Notes under the pieces: generated by a model
What the model saw: the letters and a program-made list of their open reading frames with translations, nothing else
Told to the model about the DNA's origin: nothing
Database searches by the model: none
NCBI GenBank assembly: GCA_964482585.1
Contig: CAYZYO010000004.1
Coordinates: forward strand, 1-30,928
DNA: 30,928 nucleotides
Direction of reading: 5' to 3'
Source: CAYZYO01 sp964482585
GTDB taxonomy: Bacteria > Bacillota > Syntrophomonadia > Syntrophomonadales > Syntrophomonadaceae
Position numbers and translations under genes: made by a program
Part shown: in pieces, positions 1 to 7,434 of the stretch
Numbering within the stretch: position 1 is the stretch's first letter
Layout: the number at the start of each line of letters is the position of its first letter

Positions 1-797
1 ATATTTTGACGATAAACATCGTTTTCTGATTCATCAACTTCTTCAGCCTCTTGATTATTAGCCTTTTGAAGTTTAAAACTGTAAGAATTTTCTTTAAGAA
101 TACGAGATATGGCATCAACTGAAGATGGCCTCCCCATATAATACACCATATCAAAGCGGTCTGATAGCTGTCTCCTGATCTCTTCTAAAGGCCCTGGTTC
201 TTCATCTGGATTAGAAGCAGCCCATACTGATACATTGACCTCAATGTCTACTACAGGCAACCCCGCTTCTTCAATTTGAATATGGCCGGGCTTGTTGCCC
301 ATTACATCCAGTAGTATATCGGTAATTTCTGGTGCTGTATCTGCCAAGCGGTTTATCTCATCAATAAATATTATCCCGCGGTGGGCCTGAGGTATTAATC
401 CTGGTAAAAGCTGTGCCTCTGGATGTAGTGGATCTGTCAATTTTGCAAGATCAATACTACCTGCTACGGTTCCAACTTTAGCCGACTGAGAAATTTCTAA
501 AAACGGCATCAGAATTTCTTCAGTTCCAAGCTTAACAATTTCATCCGGACTCATCTTTCTGTGGTGTGGACAATGGGGATCTGCCGGGTCACAGTTGTAT
601 ATACATCCCTTTATCCTGGTAATCTTGGGAAGAATTCCTTTGGCCGCTCGCGCAATCGTAGTCTTTCCTGTACCCCTCACTCCTTCGGCATGAACATGTA
701 AGGGTTCTCCAACATAAGTTGAGACAATCGACATTAAAGCTAGATCAAATAAAGGTTCATTCCCCTCATATCGCTCAAGTTTGTAGAATGGTATCAT
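1..797 (-). CDS. ChlI-like AAA+ ATPase (Mg-chelatase subunit I family), 3' end cut by window edge
   Basis: An open frame runs leftward from ATG at 797 to the window edge with no stop, giving 265 residues. The start is preceded by GGAGTGATACTC. A Walker A motif (GVRGTGKTT, about residues 39-47), a Walker B motif (GIIFIDEINRL, about 150-160) and a sensor-like stretch (SVWAASNPDEEPGPLEEIRRQLSDRF, split here only for description around residues 205-230) match the ChlI/BchI AAA+ group. Family ATPases drive metal insertion or act as MoxR-like remodelling motors, usually with a VWA partner that would lie beyond the edge. A short Cys/His-rich segment (CIYNCDPADPHCPHH, from residue 65) follows the Walker A region and might bind a metal. 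Exact substrate cannot be told. Family assignment is solid; function is inference. Confidence 0.85.
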   Translation of the reverse strand, partial: MIPFYKLERYEGNEPLFDLALMSIVSTYVGEPLHVHAEGVRGTGKTTIARAAKGILPKITRIKGCIYNCDPADPHCPHHRKMSPDEIVKLGTEEILMPFLEISQSAKVGTVAGSIDLAKLTDPLHPEAQLLPGLIPQAHRGIIFIDEINRLADTAPEITDILLDVMGNKPGHIQIEEAGLPVVDIEVNVSVWAASNPDEEPGPLEEIRRQLSDRFDMVYYMGRPSSVDAISRILKENSYSFKLQKANNQEAEEVDESENDVYRQN

Positions 798-1448
798 GAG
801 TATCACTCCAATCTTTTAACCGGGAACAACACACTCAATAACAAATTTAGAAATCCACTTCTGCAACCAAATTACTTCTTATACATGATACCTTACGGTC
901 TAATCCCCGAACCAAATCAATAAAATTCTCGTTTACCCCCTTTCTTATAAAACATTTTTTTACCGCTACCTAAATTTTTATTATGTATTATATTAAACCA
1001 CATTGTGTCTTTTTCCTCTATAATTTCTATAAAATAAGTATATTTTGTTGAATTTTTTGTTGGATTTAAATTATGTGGTTTGAGTTTATATTCAATAGCG
1101 TAGTTAATGAAACTATCCGAAAATACTTTGTGATTTTTTTCTTTTATTTAACTACACATATAGTTAATCAAGAAGGTAGTACTATTATAATTATAATAAC
1201 GTATGTTGTGATTTTTTTCGCTAGGTTGGATTTACTTGGTCAAAGAATACGGCTATTTTGCACCAGCTTGTTACTTTTCTAACAATTTTATGTTTTGGTA
1301 GAAATGCTTTTTAAAAAAAGGGGTTTTTATTAATTTAGGGGGCCAAAATTTAATTTTTGGCCCCCTAAAAACTTTATTTATATTGCTTTTTTACAGTATG
1401 ATTGGTTTTATTTAATTCTTACTTTGTCATTTTTCCTGGATATTCGGT
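798..1448. other. Gene-free AT-rich stretch
   Basis: About 650 bases lie between two minus-strand genes. I see no convincing coding frame: the frame at 1073-1282 would encode a Phe/Ile-rich peptide of AT-rich composition without a ribosome binding site. The only clear structure is the hairpin at 1334-1369. The part near 798-1000 presumably holds the promoter of the ATPase gene, but I could not pick a convincing -35/-10 pair. Confidence 0.5.
1334..1369 (-). terminator. Strong hairpin downstream of response regulator
   Basis: A perfect 15-bp inverted repeat (TTTAGGGGGCCAAAA, six-base spacer, complementary arm) lies 80 bases beyond the response-regulator stop. GC core plus A/T flanks on both sides are typical of a rho-independent terminator. 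The U tract on the minus transcript is not immediate, so efficiency is uncertain. Confidence 0.65.
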
Positions 1449-2243
1449 TTATTGTATGCCCATTTTGCCTCTTAATAGTTTTGATTTGGATCTGCTTAAT
1501 ATTATATCTTTATCGCAATCTATCATATGTAGAATATATGATCCTTCACCTAAATTAATTAATTCCCTTATATAGTTTAGATTTACGATAAATGCCTGGT
1601 GGACCCTGAAAAAACAGTTCTCATCCAGTCGATTTTCCAGCGTATTCAAAGTATAGTTGCTTAAATAGCCGTTTTCTGTAGTACATATGTATACTTTTTT
1701 CCCTTGACTCTCACAATAAATGATATCTGATTGATTTACAAAGCTTATCTTCCCTTTTTCTCTAATAGGTAATTTATTCGAGTATATTTCATAATTCTTA
1801 TAGCTTTTCAGTATATAATCAATATGTTCTTTAAGTCTTCTATTTACAATCTTCTCCACAGTATCTTTATGAGCGACTTGGAACTTAGCTCTAGCTATAG
1901 TCTTTTCAATACGGCTCTGTTCAATAGGTTTTATTATATAATCCAGAGCTCCTAATTCAAAAGCTAATACTGCCATGTTCTTTTTTATCGTTATGAAAGC
2001 AAAAAGAGGGGCATCTTTAAGCTGAGTTAATCTCTTGGCAGTTTCACAGCCACTTAATTCAGGCATGCTTATATCCAGAAAAACCAGGTTTACCTTCTTT
2101 TCCTGACATAAGAGAATAGCCTCACGACCATTAACTGCTTCTCCTACTATTTCTACATCCCGTATTTGTTCTAGTATATATCTTAATACAATTCTCTCTC
2201 TTTCATCATCATCAACAATTAATACCCGTACCGGCACACTCAT
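1449..2243 (-). CDS. LytTR-family two-component response regulator
   Basis: A 264-residue protein with an N-terminal receiver domain and a C-terminal LytTR DNA-binding domain (about residues 160-258). Receiver residues are all visible: acidic pocket D11-D13 (VDDDERE), phospho-acceptor D57 (VFLDISMP), T85 and K105 (YIIKPIE). LytTR regulators bind direct repeats upstream of target promoters and usually pair with a 5TM or PAS sensor kinase; no kinase is adjacent, so this is an orphan. The frame can also start at TTG 2246, but ATG 2243 sits four bases after an AGGGG ribosome binding site and is preferred. It is divergent from the radical SAM gene. A hairpin at 1334-1369 follows it. Targets cannot be inferred. 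Confidence 0.93.
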   Translation of the reverse strand: MSVPVRVLIVDDDERERIVLRYILEQIRDVEIVGEAVNGREAILLCQEKKVNLVFLDISMPELSGCETAKRLTQLKDAPLFAFITIKKNMAVLAFELGALDYIIKPIEQSRIEKTIARAKFQVAHKDTVEKIVNRRLKEHIDYILKSYKNYEIYSNKLPIREKGKISFVNQSDIIYCESQGKKVYICTTENGYLSNYTLNTLENRLDENCFFRVHQAFIVNLNYIRELINLGEGSYILHMIDCDKDIILSRSKSKLLRGKMGIQ

Positions 2244-2360
2244 CAAACCCCTAATTCCATTTTGATTTTCTTTATTCTGATCTAAATATATAATGTTTTA
2301 TTAAGGAATACAACCAGAAATTAGCGTAACCCCCCGTTATTAAACCTGGTAAATACTAAG

Positions 2361-2388
2361 TTGGTTGTTATCGTTGATTTATTATAAT
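2361..2388 (+). promoter_or_regulatory. Candidate sigma-A promoter for the radical SAM gene
   Basis: TATAAT at 2383-2388 is preceded at 16 bases by TTGGTT (2361-2366). It lies about 53 bases before the start codon at 2442. The -10 box is perfect and the -35 is partial. Confidence 0.45.
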
Positions 2389-2441
2389 CTTTTAAAGTTT
2401 GCTCTTTTTTGTTAATCTAATGGTTAGAGGAGGTATAGCCA

Positions 2442-3317
2442 ATGCGTTACGAAGGAGTCGTCTATCGCCCACCAAGTGAAGCAGGCAGCTTGATAATCCA
2501 GGCCACTATAGGTTGCCCTCATAATAAGTGCACTTTTTGTTCCCTTTATAAGGATTCAAAATTTAAAATAAGACCTGTCGCCAGTATTAAAGAAGATTTA
2601 GCCATGGCATACAAATACTATGGAAATAATATATATTCTATTTTTTTTGCTGATGGCAATACTATCATTATGAAGACTGATCAACTAGTAGATATTTTTG
2701 AATATTCTCATAGTATATTTCCGAATCTTGAGCGTATCACGGTTTACGGAGCAGCAAGGTTTGTAAACCTGAAAAGCCAGGCAGAATTGTCGAAACTAAG
2801 TAAAGCAGGCCTAAGCCGGGTTCATACTGGTATGGAAAGCGGAGACGACATAGTCCTATCTAGAATACAAAAAGGAACAACTTCTCAGGAAATAATTTCC
2901 GCAGGTTTTAAATTAAAAGAAGCTGGAATTGAGATCAGTGAATACTATCTTGTCGGTATAGGTGGCCAAGAAAGAACTGCTGAGCATGCCTTAAATAGTG
3001 CCAGGACCTTAAGTGCTTTTAGTCCCCAGTTCATTAGACTGAGAACTTTTGTTCCTATAATAGGAACACCCTTGTACGATGAGTATAAAAATGGTACCTT
3101 TCAGCTGCTTAGTCCTCATCAAGCTCTAAATGAAATACACCTGTTAATACAAAATCTGGACTGTCTTAATAGTATGGTCTTAAGTGACCATGTTTCTAAT
3201 TACTGGGATGTAAAAGGGCTTTTACCCGGGGACAAGAATCTAATGCTGAATCAGATTAACCAGGCCCTTTCAATTGATGAATCTCAATTTAGACCGTCAC
3301 ATTTAAGTAGGTTGTAA
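2442..3317 (+). CDS. Radical SAM protein of unknown substrate
   Basis: A 291-residue protein starting 8 bases after a strong AGAGGAGGT site. The cluster-binding motif is GCPHNKCTFCSLY (from about residue 24), a C-x4-C-x2-C spacing typical of one COG1032-like branch rather than the canonical C-x3-C-x2-C. A glycine-rich SAM contact is suggested by HTGMESGDD (about residues 128-136), and the region FFADGNTIIM resembles the family's first strand. No auxiliary Fe-S motif or B12 domain is visible, so this is a minimal radical SAM core. It stands alone between a divergent regulator and a convergent gene, so context gives no substrate. The family is certain; the reaction is not known. Confidence 0.9.
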   Translation: MRYEGVVYRPPSEAGSLIIQATIGCPHNKCTFCSLYKDSKFKIRPVASIKEDLAMAYKYYGNNIYSIFFADGNTIIMKTDQLVDIFEYSHSIFPNLERITVYGAARFVNLKSQAELSKLSKAGLSRVHTGMESGDDIVLSRIQKGTTSQEIISAGFKLKEAGIEISEYYLVGIGGQERTAEHALNSARTLSAFSPQFIRLRTFVPIIGTPLYDEYKNGTFQLLSPHQALNEIHLLIQNLDCLNSMVLSDHVSNYWDVKGLLPGDKNLMLNQINQALSIDESQFRPSHLSRL

Positions 3318-3333
3318 TACTAAATAAATATCG

Positions 3334-3368
3334 CCGGATACATTATAAACTGTTTACAATGTATCCGG
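3334..3368. terminator. Bidirectional terminator between convergent genes
   Basis: An 11-bp perfect stem (CCGGATACATT with its complement at 3358-3368) encloses an inner TAAAC/GTTTA pairing. It lies between the converging radical SAM and DUF1285-like genes, 17 bases beyond the first stop. T-rich flanks exist on both sides but are interrupted. Confidence 0.6.
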
Positions 3369-3413
3369 GATATATTTATACCATTAAGCCTTAGCCGGTT
3401 ATCTTCAATAACT

Positions 3414-3842
3414 TTAGTTATTATTATTTTTGGGGATATTCGGCGGAACTATATACACCTTTTCCCCTCTAAATTCAAAAAATTCACTTAACTTCCAATA
3501 AACCCCCCTGCTTAAACGAGTATCCCCCTTCCATCTATAGTTAATATAAGGAACATCACCTTTAAGGGTCAATTCTAATTCATCATCCAGCAGGAATTCC
3601 TGTAAGTCATGAAAAATTAGTTTTAGTTTCCCGTCAGCCTGTTCCTCTATGCCGGTTGCATAAAAAGGAACATCCTCAACTGTAATGGGGTTTACATCAT
3701 TACCCAGTTTAATGCAGTAACTGCCATCATCTTGTTTATAAATGTTAGCAGCAAGTATATTGAGAATATTACGGCGAAACATCTCTGCTTCCCCAAAATA
3801 CCATTTGCCGTTTTTCCTAATAGTTATAGCCTTCAAATCCAT
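3414..3842 (-). CDS. DUF1285-like protein
   Basis: A 142-residue soluble protein. The N-terminal pattern (IRKNGKWYFGEAEMFRRNIL), then YKQDDGSYCIKLG, then ITVEDVPFYATGI resembles the order seen in DUF1285 proteins: a 'G-W-aromatic' opening, a 'DG-Y' turn and a 'VED-PF' motif. That family has no established function that I can name. No signal peptide or membrane segment is present. The start has a strong GGGGGAG site seven bases upstream. It ends in a run of four Asn encoded by an AT repeat. It is convergent with the radical SAM gene and shares the hairpin at 3334-3368. The family call rests on remembered motifs and is moderately sure. Confidence 0.7.
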   Translation of the reverse strand: MDLKAITIRKNGKWYFGEAEMFRRNILNILAANIYKQDDGSYCIKLGNDVNPITVEDVPFYATGIEEQADGKLKLIFHDLQEFLLDDELELTLKGDVPYINYRWKGDTRLSRGVYWKLSEFFEFRGEKVYIVPPNIPKNNNN

Positions 3843-3966
3843 CTATTCTCCCCCTAGAACTATTTATTATATCTTTTCTATATAGATCAAGGCTTATCCT
3901 GCTAAAAATATTTAGGGAGGTGGAAAGTTGGAAGTCTCGCTTTTGAATAGGAGCAACCTGGGCGGT

Positions 3967-4020
3967 GTTTAGTTGTTTAGCTGTTTAGTTGGTTAGTTGG
4001 TTAGTTGGTCGGTTGGTCAG
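3967..4020. repeat. Short tandem repeats, TTAGTTGG-type
   Basis: Seven- to eight-base units (GTTTAGTTG, then TTAGTTGG, then TCGGTTGG) run head to tail. The same units appear in reverse complement at 21355-21380 and 21561-21598. Following sequence (GGTGGATATAGGTA) is also conserved between loci, so this is one end of a dispersed repeat family. Confidence 0.8.
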
Positions 4021-4079
4021 GGTGGATATAGGTATGGCTTTATAGGTACAGATACTGAAAACGATGGTTTAACAATTGT

Positions 4080-4113
4080 CAGCACCTGTTAAACTATCGT
4101 TCAACAGGTGCTG
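4080..4113. repeat. Palindrome inside the dispersed repeat
   Basis: CAGCACCTGTT (4080-4090) pairs perfectly with 4103-4113 around a 12-base loop. The loop and neighbours (AACGATGG, AAACTATCGTTCAAC) match units of the 11-bp repeat at 21410-21514 in reverse complement. It could double as a terminator for the aminotransferase gene ending at 4338, but the distance makes that doubtful. Confidence 0.65.
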
Positions 4114-4140
4114 GGATATACACCAAACCCCTTCGATTAT

Positions 4141-4200
4141 CCGGCGGCTGAAGCCGCCTCTACAGGTGGGCAAGGTATTGCTCTGGCGGATAAAGCCGCC
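4141..4200. repeat. REP-like palindromic elements
   Basis: GGCGGCTGAAGCCGCC followed by TCTACAGG (4143-4165) is a member of a family also found at 21385, 28905-28975 and 30694-30767, with a TGAA loop and TCTACRG tail. A second palindrome (GGCGGATAAAGCCGCC, 4185-4200) follows, possibly a degenerate partner. The frame that crosses here (4108-4299) is not a believable gene. Confidence 0.75.
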
Positions 4201-4337
4201 GTAAATTTACACCTATTTACCCGAAGACCCTTTCGGTTTCCGGCATTGTTATTTAATGCCACTATTCTACCCCAAAAAAATCTGCTTTTATCTGGTTAAT
4301 TAGTTGAATAATAATTGCTGGTTACACAAGTGACAAA

Positions 4338-7019
4338 TTAAATGTTCTCTACCATCTTAAAATTAATTGAATTCATGTAGATCCTGGCGATATCCTTGTC
4401 ATCAAGTTCTTTATTGCCCATCTTAAGACCTGCTAGTTGAAAACCGTGCTTTGTGGCTAGACCACGTAAATATTGAACTGTTTCCAGGGATAAATGGTTC
4501 CCAATACTATAATCCTGAAAATCCCCTTCTAAGTCCAATAAAATAGTTTCTGAAAGACATGCTAAATTAACTCCATCCCGGTAACCTAAATTGGGCCCGA
4601 AACTAATGTCATCTGGTAATTGTACCAGTCCCCCTTCTAAAACTAAAACATCTGCTCTCTGAGCAATTACCTCTGGCGATACATCAGCCGGCCTGGCAAC
4701 ATCACATACCACAGCCCCTGGTTGTATATTTTCAGGATAAATAAGGTATTCGGGAGAGTTGCTGGTTGCAATTATTAAATTACAAACAGGCAGATCATTG
4801 TTAATATCGATGCTTATCTCTATTGGGTATTTTATATCTAAATATTCGCACACTTCGTTTATTAATTCGGGATTAAGTATATCATTTTCCATAATGCTAT
4901 TCAGGTAATTGTTTGCTCTTATACTATTGTCTTTTACCAATAAATCAATTATTTTGTTTATCCATGAACTCATTCCTTTAATATCTCCATTTTGCATTCT
5001 CTGCCTGGCATAAGCATATATATCACTAGCCAATGAATTAAGCCGGTTTTTACTGCTTTTTATATGCCGGGGGTTGCCAAAGAGTATTATTTGATCAATT
5101 TTCTCGGAAAGCATTAGGGCACATGCTCTGCCAATTGAACCGGTTGCACCTACCACGCCTCCAACTGCTTTTTTCAGGTCTATTTTCATCTTTTGAGCTC
5201 CAAGAAACAAAGCTTCCACTGCCATTAATGTAGTAAAACTATTACCACTGGTTATGGCTACATTCCTTCCGGTAACCGAACGTCCTCCCCTGGTAACTAC
5301 GGATGTTAGCGCGCCTAATCCTACTATTTGGGCACCTAAATCCTTTCCCAAATCTACGGCTTTCTTAATAGTATCTACAACTTCTTCCCTGGGAAGACTC
5401 ATAATTTCTTTGCCTCCAAAGGGAACTCCAATTAACCAACCTTCAACAATTGAACCACTTTTTGACTTTACTGCTGGCATATGACACACTATTCCCGGAT
5501 CAGAAACAGAGCTTTCCCATTTTAAGAATTCGAACAATTCATCCCTACTATAGGATGCAAAAGAAGGATTATTTAAAATTATATCTTCTGGCCCTGGATA
5601 GTGGATTATAAAAGCAAACTTATAATCAGGTTCTTCCTTGTTTTTAAGATGTGAAAATTTTATTCTACGGCTCACCGGTCGGAAATCTATAATATCCTTA
5701 GGTTTAGAATTATCACCCAGTAAATACCGGTATAGTTTTGAATAATCTCTATATTTTAGAATTTTGCATATATCTTCAATGGCATCTATGACATTGTCAA
5801 TCTCTTCACAGGATATCGTAAGCGTAGGCTCCAATCTTAAGGTCATGGAATTATTAAGATATGGTGCTAAACGAATATGGTATACATTTAACAAAAATCC
5901 AGTCAGTAAAATGGTAAATCCACCTTGATTAACTAGATAGGCCATATCATAGGCCCCGCAATCATCTAGATTATGAAACTCCAAACCTACCATCAATCCT
6001 TTTCCCCGGACTTCTTTTATCACTGTAGGATAATTTTCAGCTAGACGAGTCACCTGTTGGAACAGGTATTCTCCCTTACGCCCAACTTCTTTTATTATCT
6101 CCTGATTATTTTCACCAAGCTTTTCTAAAACCGATATTCCAACTGCACAGGTAATATTATTATTAGCAAATGTAGAACTGTGCAGCATCGCAAAATCTTC
6201 ATTCCAGACCTCAGGTGAACTAATGCAGACCCCCAGAGGCACCATCCCACCTCCCAATGCTTTGGCCAGAAGCATCACATCTGGCTCCACCTTTTCGTGA
6301 TCACACGCAAAGAGGGCTCCGGTTCTTCCTAACCCTGTTTGGATTTCGTCTACAATAAATACTATGCCATACTCATTGCAGAGTTTTTGGACAGCAGGCA
6401 GATAACCGGGGTCAGCAGTTATTATTCCTCCCTCACCCTGTACCGGTTCAACAATAAATCCTGCTATATTATCATTATATTGGGCAAACGTTTTCTTTAA
6501 TATCTCCAGGTCATTAAATGGAATCCTTAAAAATCCTGGTGCCGGTGCTCTAAAAGGAATCTGGTAAGAGTCTTTACCGGTAGCTGATAAAGATGCCAGG
6601 GTTTTACCATGAAAACTATTTTCAGTTGATACTATTAATTCTCTACCAGTATTTGAACGGGCCAGTTTTATTGCGGCTTCTACTGCCTCGGTTCCACTCT
6701 GGCAAAAAGTACAATAGCAAAGATCACCCGGAGTACATCCGGCTATAATGTTGGCCAACTTAAGCGCCTCACCGGGAATAGACGGTTGAACTAAACTAGG
6801 CAAATTTCTCCGCCTCGCCTCATCTAACTTATCCCAGATAAAGTCAGGATTGTATCCAAAAGGTATTGCACCATATTGAGCAATAAAATCTAAATAATGT
6901 ATCCCATTAGAATCCATAAGGTAACTGCCTTTGCCACTGGTATAATCCTTATCTAATTTAAATGTCTTAAAAATCTTGGCCAGAGTTGGATTAAGCAGAT
7001 CCCTTCGTGGATATAACAT
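4338..7019 (-). CDS. Fusion: class III aminotransferase + acyl-ACP-reductase-like domain
   Basis: An 893-residue two-part protein. ATG 7019 is chosen because AAGGAGG lies six bases upstream; the longer frame to 7055 has no such site. Residues about 15-440 are a PLP-dependent class III aminotransferase (ornithine/acetylornithine type): CQSGTEAVEAAIKLAR, DEIQTGLGRTG and the Schiff-base Lys in LLAKALGGG. Residues about 465-885 resemble cyanobacterial long-chain acyl-ACP reductase: ALTSVVTRGG, TSGNSFTT, the nucleotide-binding GVVGATGSIG, and the tail ACLSETILLDLEG...KHGFQLAGL. In the cyanobacterial enzyme the active-site Cys lies at a position that here is Val (codon 5217-5219), by my remembered ungapped alignment. 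A thioester-to-aldehyde-to-amine activity would be the obvious idea, but the missing Cys argues against simple transfer of function. It is a single gene with its own promoter. Confidence 0.85.
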   Translation of the reverse strand: MLYPRRDLLNPTLAKIFKTFKLDKDYTSGKGSYLMDSNGIHYLDFIAQYGAIPFGYNPDFIWDKLDEARRRNLPSLVQPSIPGEALKLANIIAGCTPGDLCYCTFCQSGTEAVEAAIKLARSNTGRELIVSTENSFHGKTLASLSATGKDSYQIPFRAPAPGFLRIPFNDLEILKKTFAQYNDNIAGFIVEPVQGEGGIITADPGYLPAVQKLCNEYGIVFIVDEIQTGLGRTGALFACDHEKVEPDVMLLAKALGGGMVPLGVCISSPEVWNEDFAMLHSSTFANNNITCAVGISVLEKLGENNQEIIKEVGRKGEYLFQQVTRLAENYPTVIKEVRGKGLMVGLEFHNLDDCGAYDMAYLVNQGGFTILLTGFLLNVYHIRLAPYLNNSMTLRLEPTLTISCEEIDNVIDAIEDICKILKYRDYSKLYRYLLGDNSKPKDIIDFRPVSRRIKFSHLKNKEEPDYKFAFIIHYPGPEDIILNNPSFASYSRDELFEFLKWESSVSDPGIVCHMPAVKSKSGSIVEGWLIGVPFGGKEIMSLPREEVVDTIKKAVDLGKDLGAQIVGLGALTSVVTRGGRSVTGRNVAITSGNSFTTLMAVEALFLGAQKMKIDLKKAVGGVVGATGSIGRACALMLSEKIDQIILFGNPRHIKSSKNRLNSLASDIYAYARQRMQNGDIKGMSSWINKIIDLLVKDNSIRANNYLNSIMENDILNPELINEVCEYLDIKYPIEISIDINNDLPVCNLIIATSNSPEYLIYPENIQPGAVVCDVARPADVSPEVIAQRADVLVLEGGLVQLPDDISFGPNLGYRDGVNLACLSETILLDLEGDFQDYSIGNHLSLETVQYLRGLATKHGFQLAGLKMGNKELDDKDIARIYMNSINFKMVENI

Positions 7020-7038
7020 AGAATGCCTCCTTGTGTTG

Positions 7039-7054
7039 TGCACATAATTGTGCA
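7039..7054. promoter_or_regulatory. Candidate operator of the aminotransferase fusion gene
   Basis: A perfect inverted repeat TGCACA-TAAT-TGTGCA lies between the predicted transcription start and the ribosome binding site of the fusion gene. The placement would suit a repressor. No regulator is encoded nearby, so the protein is unknown. Confidence 0.4.
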
Positions 7055-7072
7055 ATATTTTTATTTATATAT

Positions 7073-7100
7073 ATTGTAAACATAAATTATTACTTGTCAA
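7073..7100 (-). promoter_or_regulatory. Sigma-A promoter of the aminotransferase fusion gene
   Basis: On the minus strand TTGACA (7100-7095) and TACAAT (7078-7073) are separated by 16 bases, 54 bases upstream of the chosen start. This is the best promoter match in the window and supports the start at 7019. Confidence 0.65.
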
Positions 7101-7207
7101 ATTTTTTATATAGGTTAATGATTAAATCTACATAAATTTTTAAGATTTGGAGATATTAATAATAAATAATAACCCAAATTTTTCTTAATAAAAAGGGAGG
7201 TCTACTT

Positions 7208-7369
7208 ATGGGAGATCATGAAAATACTGAGAATATCAAAACTGAAGACGGTGCTTACCGTCTCGGCACCTGGGGCTTTCTAAAAGCAGGGTGGTGGGTC
7301 TGGCATATTATTGCCATTCTCGGAGTCTTTTATCTAGGCTGGATTTACGGAAATGCAATTTTTAGTTAA
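7208..7369 (+). CDS. Small single-helix membrane protein, 53 aa
   Basis: An open frame of 53 codons starts at ATG 7208 with AAAGGGAGGT just upstream, one of the best ribosome binding sites here. A charged N-terminal part (residues 1-18) is followed by a Trp-rich hydrophobic segment (about 23-50; GWWVWHIIAILGVFYLGWIY) that should span the membrane once. A 12-bp hairpin follows the stop. I do not recognise the family. It sits between the divergent fusion gene and the convergent hdr-flox operon; a link to either is only possible. The ribosome binding site, hydrophobic pattern and terminator make it a likely real gene. Confidence 0.75.
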   Translation: MGDHENTENIKTEDGAYRLGTWGFLKAGWWVWHIIAILGVFYLGWIYGNAIFS

Positions 7370-7400
7370 ATCAAGTAAACAAAAATATCAATCAATTATA

Positions 7401-7427
7401 AAAGGGATAACCGGCGGTTATCCCTTT
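7401..7427. terminator. Bidirectional terminator ending hdr-flox operon and small membrane protein gene
   Basis: AAAGGGATAACC (7401-7412) pairs perfectly with 7416-7427 around a three-base loop. It lies 31 bases after the small plus-strand gene and 7 bases beyond the floxA stop on the minus strand. Confidence 0.75.
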
Positions 7428-7434
7428 ACTTGTT

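Noticed and set aside
1073..1282. 69-codon frame in an AT-rich gap
   Set aside because: Composition is Phe/Ile-biased, there is no ribosome binding site and it matches nothing; chance frame in AT-rich DNA.
4108..4299. 63-codon frame across repeats
   Set aside because: It lies over REP palindromes and no start signal is present; a repeat-derived reading frame.
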